From the NCBI RefSeq assembly GCF_030504985.1, contig NZ_JASERU010000010.1, forward strand, positions 1 to 64,000: DNA of 64,000 nt, read 5' to 3'. This document shows positions 58,010 to 64,000 of this stretch, piece by piece (positions within the stretch are counted from its first letter, which is position 1; every line of letters begins with the position of its first letter). The position numbers were made by a program, and so were the translations under genes. A model generated the notes under the pieces. That model was given only the letters and a program-made list of their open reading frames with translations. It ran no database searches and was not told the origin of the DNA. The stretch is from Fulvimonas sp. R45. GTDB taxonomy: Bacteria; Pseudomonadota; Gammaproteobacteria; Xanthomonadales; Rhodanobacteraceae.

Positions 58010-58416
58010 CCGACATGCCCGCCCAGGCCACGGTCCGCGACCTCCGCCACGGCGACATCGCCGCCGCCCACGCCCTGCTCGCCCGCCACGGCTGGGCGGA
58101 ACGGATCGGCGACCTCGAACGCTTCACCCTGCTGCTGGAGCGCTCGCAGCGGGTCGCCGTGGCGGTCGTGGACGATACGCTGGTCGGCTTCGCCCGCGGG
58201 CTCACCGACGGCCTTTCCAACGGCTACCTCTCAATGGTGCTGGTGGCGCCCGGGCAGCGCGGGCGCGGCATCGGGCGGGCGCTCGTGCGGCACGTGACCG
58301 GGGACGACCCGTCGATCACCTGGGTGCTGCGCGCCGGCCGCGAGGGCGCCGCGGCCTTCTTCGAGCGGCTGGGCTTCAGCCCTTCCGGCCTCGCCATGGA
58401 ACGGCTGCGCCGCTGA
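58006..58416 (+). CDS. GNAT family N-acetyltransferase
   Basis: 136 residues. The acetyl-CoA site (MVLVAPGQRGRGIGRALVRH) and the C-terminal AAAFFERLGFSPSG are standard GNAT motifs. Its ATG overlaps the ELM1-like stop (ATGA), so both are expressed together. Substrate unknown. Confidence 0.9.
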   Translation: MTDMPAQATVRDLRHGDIAAAHALLARHGWAERIGDLERFTLLLERSQRVAVAVVDDTLVGFARGLTDGLSNGYLSMVLVAPGQRGRGIGRALVRHVTGDDPSITWVLRAGREGAAAFFERLGFSPSGLAMERLRR

Positions 58417-58477
58417 CCGCAGGTTGCCGGTCACGGCGCCGCGTCGAGGCATATCGAAGCGGCATGCCAGCGAGCGG

Positions 58478-61318
58478 TCAATCGAACGCGAAACCCAGCG
58501 CCCGGGTCGTTGCCGCCACGCCTTCGCACAGCTCCGCCAGCGTCGCATCGCGCGGCGCGATGCGCGAACGCAGGTCGAGCGTGCAGGCGAGCGCGCGGCG
58601 CAGCAGTTCGGCGTGGGCGTGCGACAGCGCGTGGGCCTGCGCCGCATCCAGCAAGCCGGCGTCGCGGCAGGCGGCGATCAGCGCGGCGTTGGCGGTGACG
58701 CCGAGCAGTTGCGGCTGCGCCGCCGCATGCGCCAGCACCAGCCCCTGCAGGGCGAACTCGATGTCCAGCAACGCGCCGCGGCCCTGCTTCAGGTCGACGC
58801 GGGCCGCGTCGGAGCGATCGCGCTCGGCGCGCCAGCGGCGGCGCATCTGGCTGACCTCGTCCAGCACGGCGACCGGCGCGCGCGGCGCGGCCAGCACCTC
58901 GCGCCGCACCCCGGCCAGCGCCGCACCCAGCGCGGCGTCGCCGGCCACCGGGCGGGCGCGCAGCAGGGCCTGGTGTTCCCAGGTCCAGGCGCGGCTGTGC
59001 TGGTAGGCGACGAAGGCGTCGAGGCTGCCGACCAGCAGGCCCTTGGAACCGTCCGGGCGCAGCCGCGTGTCCACTTCGTACAGGCGGCCGCCGCGGGTGG
59101 ACACGGTGAGCCAGTTCATCACCCGCTGGGCGAGGCGCTGGTACCAGCGCGAGCCCTCGATCGGGCGCGGGCCGTCGCTCATCAGCGCCGCGCGCTTGCC
59201 GTCGTAGACGAACACCAGGTCGAGGTCGGAGGCGAAGCCGAGTTCCTCGCCGCCCAGGCTGCCGTAGCCCAGCACCGCGAAGCCGGAGCCTTCGCCGGGC
59301 AGGCGCCCGTGCTGCGCCGCCAGCTCGCGCTCGGCCAGCGCAGTGACCGCCACCACCACCGATTCGGCCAGCATCGCCAGCCGGCGCGCGGTGGCCACCG
59401 CGTCGGCGCGGCCGTCGTTGAAGGCCAGGCCGAGGCGGAACGCGACCGAGGCCTTGAACTCGTTGAGCCGCTCCAGCTCGGCCTCGGCCTCGCGCTCGTC
59501 CAGCGTGGCCAGCACGCGGGCGATCTCGGCGCCGATGTCGGTGCGCTTCAGCGGCAATTGATCGATGCGCGGGTCGAGCACGTCGTCCAGCAGCAGCGGC
59601 TGCGCGATCACCCGCTCGGCGAGGAAGGCGCTGTCGGCGAACAGCCGCGCCAGCCGCTTGCGCGCGGCCGGCTGTTCCTCCAGCAGGGCCAGGTAGGACG
59701 AACGCCGCGCCACCGCCTGGGTCAGCCGGCACAGCGCCAGCAGGCACGGCGACGGCGCGGCGGTGGCGCGCGCGGCGGCGATCAGCTGCGGCATCAGGTG
59801 GTCCAGCCGCTCGCGCGAGCGCGCCGACATCGCCCGCACCGAGGCGGCCTGCGGCAGTTTCAGCAGCGCCTCGGCGGCCTCGGCGCCGGGCGCGAAGCCG
59901 CTGGCTTCCAGCGTGGCGGCGCCCAGTTCGCCGTCGCAGGCGCCGTGCCACAGCGCGGCATCCTCCGCCGGCACCTGCGCGGTGCGCCCGCCCTGCGGCA
60001 CCAGCACGTCGGCGAACTCGCCGGCGACGATCTCGCGGTGGCGCGCCAGTTCCCGTGCCAGCGGCTCCCAGGCCGGGTAGTCCATGCCGCGCGCCAGGCG
60101 CTCGCGACTCAGCGCGTCATCGGGGATGTCGTGGGTCTGCGCGTCGCGCAGCATCTGCACGCGGTTTTCCAGCTTGCGCAGGAACACGTAGGCCTCGCGC
60201 AGCGCCCTGGCGCGCGCGGCCGGGATGTGGCCGCGCGCCTCGCAGGCGGTCAGCGCGGGCAGCAGGCCGCGCACGCGCAGCGAGGGCTCGCGGCCGCCGC
60301 GGATCAGCTGGGTCAGCTGCACGATGAACTCGATCTCGCGGATGCCGCCGGGGCCGAGCTTGAGGTTGTCGGCCAGGTCCTTGCGCGCCACCTCGGCGTC
60401 GATCAGCGCCTTCATCTCGCGCAGGCCGGCGAAGGCGGTGTAGTCGAGGTACTTGCGGTAGACGAACGGGCGCAGCAGTTCCTGCAGCTGCTTGCCGGCG
60501 GCGCGGTCGCCGGCCACGGTGCGCGCCTTGATCCAGGCGTAGCGTTCCCAGTCGCGGCCCTCGCGCTGGTAGTACTGCTCCATCGCGCTGAACGGCAGCG
60601 CGAGGCGGCCGGCGTTGCCGAACGGGCGCAGGCGCAGGTCGACCCGGGCGCAGATGCCGTCCAGCGTGGGCTCGCCCAGCAGGCGCACCAGTTGCCGGCC
60701 CAGCCGCACGAAATACTCGCCGTTGTCGAGCGTGCGCGCGCCGTCGCTCTCGCCGCCGTGCGGATAGGCCAGCACCAGGTCGATGTCGGAGGAGAAGTTC
60801 AGCTCGGCGCCGCCGAGCTTGCCGAAGCCCACCACCACCAGCCGTTGCGGCGCGCCCTCGCGGCTGCGCGCCTGACCGTAGCGCTGCGCCAGCGCGCGCT
60901 CGGACCAGCCCAGCGCCGCACCCAGCAGCGCCTCGTACAGCACGCTGGTGGCCGACAGGGTGTCCGGCAGCTCGTCCAGGCCGTTGACGTCGCGGAACAC
61001 CAGCCGCAGCGCTTCGGCATGGCGGAAGCGGCGCAGCGCGGCCATCGCCACCGCCTCGTCATCCGCAAGCTTCAGCGCTTCGGCGCGCGGCCCGGCGTCG
61101 GCGTTGGAACGCAGCCGCTCCAGCCCCTGCGGCGACAGCAGCGCGGGCTGGTTGCGCCACACCTCGAAGGCGAAGTCGCTGGCCAGAAGGGTGCGGCGGA
61201 TGCGCTCGGCCACGCCGGCGTCGTCGTGCAGCGGCACGCCGGCGGCGCGGCAGCGCGCGGCCAGCTCGGCGTAGCGGTCGTCGATCAGCGCGCGCAGCGG
61301 GGCGGATTCGGCAGTCAT
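58478..61318 (-). CDS. glnE: Bifunctional glutamine synthetase adenylyltransferase/deadenylase
   Basis: 946 residues, full length. Two nucleotidyltransferase domains are visible: the N-terminal deadenylylating one (GFGKLGGAELNFSSDIDLV) and the C-terminal adenylylating one (GYGSLGGEELGFASDLDLVF). It adjusts glutamine synthetase activity to nitrogen supply under PII control. It stands alone on its strand. Confidence 0.96.
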   Translation of the reverse strand: MTAESAPLRALIDDRYAELAARCRAAGVPLHDDAGVAERIRRTLLASDFAFEVWRNQPALLSPQGLERLRSNADAGPRAEALKLADDEAVAMAALRRFRHAEALRLVFRDVNGLDELPDTLSATSVLYEALLGAALGWSERALAQRYGQARSREGAPQRLVVVGFGKLGGAELNFSSDIDLVLAYPHGGESDGARTLDNGEYFVRLGRQLVRLLGEPTLDGICARVDLRLRPFGNAGRLALPFSAMEQYYQREGRDWERYAWIKARTVAGDRAAGKQLQELLRPFVYRKYLDYTAFAGLREMKALIDAEVARKDLADNLKLGPGGIREIEFIVQLTQLIRGGREPSLRVRGLLPALTACEARGHIPAARARALREAYVFLRKLENRVQMLRDAQTHDIPDDALSRERLARGMDYPAWEPLARELARHREIVAGEFADVLVPQGGRTAQVPAEDAALWHGACDGELGAATLEASGFAPGAEAAEALLKLPQAASVRAMSARSRERLDHLMPQLIAAARATAAPSPCLLALCRLTQAVARRSSYLALLEEQPAARKRLARLFADSAFLAERVIAQPLLLDDVLDPRIDQLPLKRTDIGAEIARVLATLDEREAEAELERLNEFKASVAFRLGLAFNDGRADAVATARRLAMLAESVVVAVTALAERELAAQHGRLPGEGSGFAVLGYGSLGGEELGFASDLDLVFVYDGKRAALMSDGPRPIEGSRWYQRLAQRVMNWLTVSTRGGRLYEVDTRLRPDGSKGLLVGSLDAFVAYQHSRAWTWEHQALLRARPVAGDAALGAALAGVRREVLAAPRAPVAVLDEVSQMRRRWRAERDRSDAARVDLKQGRGALLDIEFALQGLVLAHAAAQPQLLGVTANAALIAACRDAGLLDAAQAHALSHAHAELLRRALACTLDLRSRIAPRDATLAELCEGVAATTRALGFAFD

Positions 61319-61660
61319 CCGGCCATTGTGCCGGAGCGTACCGGTGCTTTCACCGTGGCCGCGACGGCGAGTGCGGTTAGTCTTTTTTCCTCTGTGTGTC
61401 AGAGCGCCGGCCTATGACTGCCGCGCAAGCGGCGCGCCATCGCCTTGCCGATCAAATACTAGCGTCTCCCTGCAAGGTGGAGGTGCAGGCCGGCGGTCAC
61501 ATGCCTGCGTGAAAAGGTGATGGGCCGCTAGCGATTCCTTAACCGCCAGCGTGATTCCTTCGAGCCAGGCATACGCCGACATATGAGGCAGGGGATCCAT
61601 GCGCGACGCACCGCATGCGTGCAGACCATCGCCAGCCTCCGCCGCGGCATGGAGTGATGC
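61319..61660. other. Divergent intergenic region of glnE
   Basis: 342 bp, less GC-rich than its neighbours and with a T-rich run (TCTTTTTTCC). I see two similar blocks, GCGATTCCTTA and GCGTGATTCCTTCG, near 61530-61560, and no clear gene, riboswitch or promoter. Confidence 0.4.
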
Positions 61661-63133
61661 ATGACCGAGATCGCGATCATCGGCGGCGGCGCGGCAGGCG
61701 CGGCGGTATTCGGCGCCCTGCTCCGCCACGGCGGCAGCACGGGCGTCCACTGGATCGCCGGCCCGGCGGCGAACGGCCGCGGCGTGGCCTACGCCACCGC
61801 CGACGAACGGCACCTGCTCAACGTGCGCGCCAGCGGCATGGGGCTGTACCCCGACCAGGACGAGGAATTCGCGCAGTTCGCCGCGGACCGGCGTGCGGGC
61901 GCGGGGGGCGCGGACTTCCTGTCGCGCCGGCTGTTCGGCGACTTCATCGAGGCCCAGGTGCAGCGGCGCAGCGAGGCCGCACGGCGGCAGGGCCGCCGCT
62001 TCGCCGTGCATCGCCAGGAAGCGGTGCACCTCGAACGGCAGGCTGGCGGCTACCGCGTGCACCTCGCCGACGGGACGGCCGTCGATGCGGACGTCGCGGT
62101 GCTGGCGCTCGGCGCGCTGGCGCAACGGCCGTTGCGCGCGGTAAGCGGCGACGCGCTGGCCAGCGGCGCCTACGAACTCGACCCGTGGCGCCTGCCGCAG
62201 CGCACGCACGCACCGCGCCGGCTGCTGGTGATCGGCACCGGCCTCACCGCCGCCGACACGTTGCTGTCGGCGGCGTACCGCTGGCCGCACGCGGAACTGG
62301 TCGCCGTCTCGCGGCACGGCCTGCTGCCGCTCGCGCATTCGCCGCTGCCGCTCGCGCCCTACCCCTGGCAGCAGGACCTCAACGATTCCCTGCTCGCCTG
62401 CACGGGCGTCGCGCCGATGCTGCGGCTGGTGCGCACGGCGCTGCGCACCGCGCCGCAGACCGACTGGCGCAGCGTGATCGACGGCATGCGCCCGGTCAAC
62501 GCGCGGCTGTGGCAGGGCCTGACCCTGGCCCGGCGCAAGCAGTTCCTGCGCCACCTGCGCTGGCTGTGGGAGGCGGCGCGCCACCGTACCGCGCCGCAGA
62601 CGGCGCAGACCCTGCAGCAACTGCTCGAGGAAGGCCGCCTGCAGGTGCATGCGGCGCGCGTGCTCGCCGTGGACGGACACGGGCCGCTCGAAGTCGGCAT
62701 CCGCGATCGCGCCAGCCAGGCCCGGTCGACGCTGCGGGCCGACCTGGTGGTGCAGGCCACCGGGCTGGATACCGCGGCCGCCTACACTGGGCACGTGCTG
62801 CTCTCGCAGCTGCTGCGCGACGGCCTCGCCGTGGCCGATCCGCTGCAGCTCGGCGTGGCGGCACAACCGGACGGCCGGCTGCTCGACGCCCACGGCGACG
62901 CGCAGCCTGGCCTGTACGCCATCGGTTCGCTGCTGCGGGGCAACCTGTGGGAATGCACGGCGATGCCGGAGATCCGCGCCGCCGCACACGCACTGGCCCA
63001 GGCGCTGGCGCAAGCCGGCCGGTCCGCGGGCGACGCGACGGACGGCGGCACCGCGCCGCCGCGGCGCGACGGCACGGTCATCCCCTTCCCGCGCCATAAC
63101 GACATGGCATTTGGCGAATTCGCGGAAACCTGA
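61661..63133 (+). CDS. FAD/NAD(P)-binding protein (YdhS-like)
   Basis: 490 residues. N-terminal dinucleotide site [18 protein letters not shown], followed by [23 protein letters not shown], and an internal second nucleotide site [14 protein letters not shown]: the pattern of the NAD_binding_9/YdhS family. Substrate unknown. The upstream sulfur-transport gene follows 46 bp later on the same strand, so a role in sulfur supply is possible but unproven. Confidence 0.88.
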   Translation: MTEIAIIGGGAAGAAVFGALLRHGGSTGVHWIAGPAANGRGVAYATADERHLLNVRASGMGLYPDQDEEFAQFAADRRAGAGGADFLSRRLFGDFIEAQVQRRSEAARRQGRRFAVHRQEAVHLERQAGGYRVHLADGTAVDADVAVLALGALAQRPLRAVSGDALASGAYELDPWRLPQRTHAPRRLLVIGTGLTAADTLLSAAYRWPHAELVAVSRHGLLPLAHSPLPLAPYPWQQDLNDSLLACTGVAPMLRLVRTALRTAPQTDWRSVIDGMRPVNARLWQGLTLARRKQFLRHLRWLWEAARHRTAPQTAQTLQQLLEEGRLQVHAARVLAVDGHGPLEVGIRDRASQARSTLRADLVVQATGLDTAAAYTGHVLLSQLLRDGLAVADPLQLGVAAQPDGRLLDAHGDAQPGLYAIGSLLRGNLWECTAMPEIRAAAHALAQALAQAGRSAGDATDGGTAPPRRDGTVIPFPRHNDMAFGEFAET

Positions 63134-63179
63134 TCGACGGCTAGGCTGGACGTTCCCCTGCACCCCGGCGGAGGTAGTC

Positions 63180-64000
63180 ATGAAGAAGGCCCTGTTCCTG
63201 CTGGCGCTGGCCGGCATGCTCGCCACGGGCGTGGCGGCCGCCGGGGACGTCACCCTGCTCAACGTTTCCTACGACCCGACCCGCGAGCTGTACCAGGACC
63301 TCAACCGCGCCTTCGCCGCGCAATGGAAGGCCGCGCACGGCGACGACGTCACCGTGCAGATGTCGCACGGCGGCTCCGGCAAGCAGGCCGGCGCGGTGGT
63401 CAACGGCCTGCCGGCCGACGTGGTCACGCTGGCGCTGGCCTACGACATCGACGCCATCGCCGACCACGGCCTGCTGGCCAGGGACTGGCAGCAGCGCCTG
63501 CCGGACAACGCCTCGCCCTACACCTCGACCATCGTGTTCCTGGTGCGCAAGGGCAACCCGAAGCACATCAGGGACTGGCCGGACCTCATCAAGCCCGGCG
63601 TGCAGGTGATCACGCCCAATCCCAAGACCTCCGGCGGCGCGCGCTGGAACTTCCTCGCCGCCTGGGGCTACGCGCTGCGGCAGCCCGGCGGCGACGAGGC
63701 CAGGGCGCGCGCCTTCGTGCACGCGCTGTTCCAGCACGTGCCGGTGCTCGACACCGGCGCGCGCGGCGCCACCAACACCTTCGTGCAGCGCGGCGTGGGC
63801 GACGTGCTGATCGCGTGGGAGAACGAGGCGCTGCTGGCGCGGAAGGAATTCGGCAAGGATGCGTTCGAGATCGTGGCGCCGTCGGTCAGCATCCTGGCCG
63901 AGCCGCCGGTGGCGGTGGTCGACGCCAACGTGGCGAAGGACGGCCATCGCGCGCTGGCCGAGGCCTACCTGAAGTTCCTCTACACGCCGCAGGCGCAGGC
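63180..64000 (+). CDS. sbp: Sulfate/thiosulfate ABC transporter substrate-binding protein (cut by window edge)
   Basis: At least 273 residues, no stop inside the window. Signal peptide ([18 protein letters not shown]), then the sulfate-binding motifs [45 protein letters not shown] and [13 protein letters not shown]. Delivers sulfate to a CysUWA-type importer, expected just to the right. The ATG follows GGAGG. Confidence 0.93.
   Translation, partial: MKKALFLLALAGMLATGVAAAGDVTLLNVSYDPTRELYQDLNRAFAAQWKAAHGDDVTVQMSHGGSGKQAGAVVNGLPADVVTLALAYDIDAIADHGLLARDWQQRLPDNASPYTSTIVFLVRKGNPKHIRDWPDLIKPGVQVITPNPKTSGGARWNFLAAWGYALRQPGGDEARARAFVHALFQHVPVLDTGARGATNTFVQRGVGDVLIAWENEALLARKEFGKDAFEIVAPSVSILAEPPVAVVDANVAKDGHRALAEAYLKFLYTPQAQ

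Noticed and set aside
63111-63147. TTGGCG...TAGGCT before the sulfate-binding gene as a member of the shared promoter family
   Set aside because: The spacing is similar (25 versus 24) but the intervening ATGTAWCGC block and TTCGTAAC are absent; TAGGCT alone is too common here.

Overview
The window is 64 kb of very GC-rich, tightly packed bacterial chromosome. Gene content and order point to a gammaproteobacterium of the Xanthomonadales (Lysobacterales), most like Rhodanobacteraceae (Rhodanobacter, Dyella, Luteibacter and relatives). The reasons are the rubredoxin-thiE-hemL order, the Oar-like TonB receptors with an N-terminal carboxypeptidase-regulatory domain, an isoaspartate methyltransferase/TolC/WaaA order, a short-LID adenylate kinase and a PPi-dependent phosphofructokinase beside a proton-pumping pyrophosphatase. 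The genus is inference. There is no prophage, transposase, CRISPR array or tRNA that I can see, and the genes share the same high third-position GC, so this looks like core chromosome.

Layout. 1-280: a strong, rRNA-type promoter pointing left off the window. 280-3.2 kb: DUF192 protein, a small unknown protein, rubredoxin, thiE and hemL. 3.2-11.7 kb: AraC regulator with a divergent secreted hydrolase, glyoxalase I, HIT protein overlapping argD, an SDR, a LON-domain protein, and an ABC ATPase/membrane-protein pair. 11.7-20.3 kb: mpl, adk, PPi-phosphofructokinase, a His-rich RcnB-like protein, hppA and a secreted prolyl oligopeptidase.

20.3-33.8 kb is the most unusual region. A three-gene set (CI-like helix-turn-helix protein, Oar-like TonB-dependent receptor, MocR-type GntR/aminotransferase regulator) occurs twice in the same order and orientation, separated by a prolyl-4-hydroxylase-like oxygenase. 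The two sets share a gap-free promoter block and leaders of equal length. The second MocR has lost the PLP-binding lysine while the first keeps it. I read this as a duplicated, diverged uptake-and-sensing module with unknown ligands.

33.9-42.9 kb: soluble pyrophosphatase, a LysR regulator divergent from an MFS transporter with a perfect LysR-type palindrome between them, an aldo/keto reductase-dehydrogenase pair, a ferritin-like protein, thiC behind a TPP riboswitch, and a TetR regulator. 42.9-54.9 kb: a small unknown protein, an isoaspartate methyltransferase-like protein and tolC, then envelope genes (waaA, lpxL-like acyltransferase, VirK/YbjX-like protein, a GT2/O-antigen ligase/GT4/zinc-finger run), interrupted by a secreted S53 peptidase. 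54.9-64 kb: YceI, MgtC/SapB, RutE-type nitroreductase, ELM1-like protein with a GNAT, glnE, an FAD/NAD(P)-binding protein, and a sulfate-binding protein gene cut by the right edge.

Three themes link genes across the window: pyrophosphate energetics (PPi-PFK, H+-PPase, soluble PPase), thiamine synthesis (thiE, riboswitch-controlled thiC), and the outer membrane (LPS genes, TolC, two TonB receptors).
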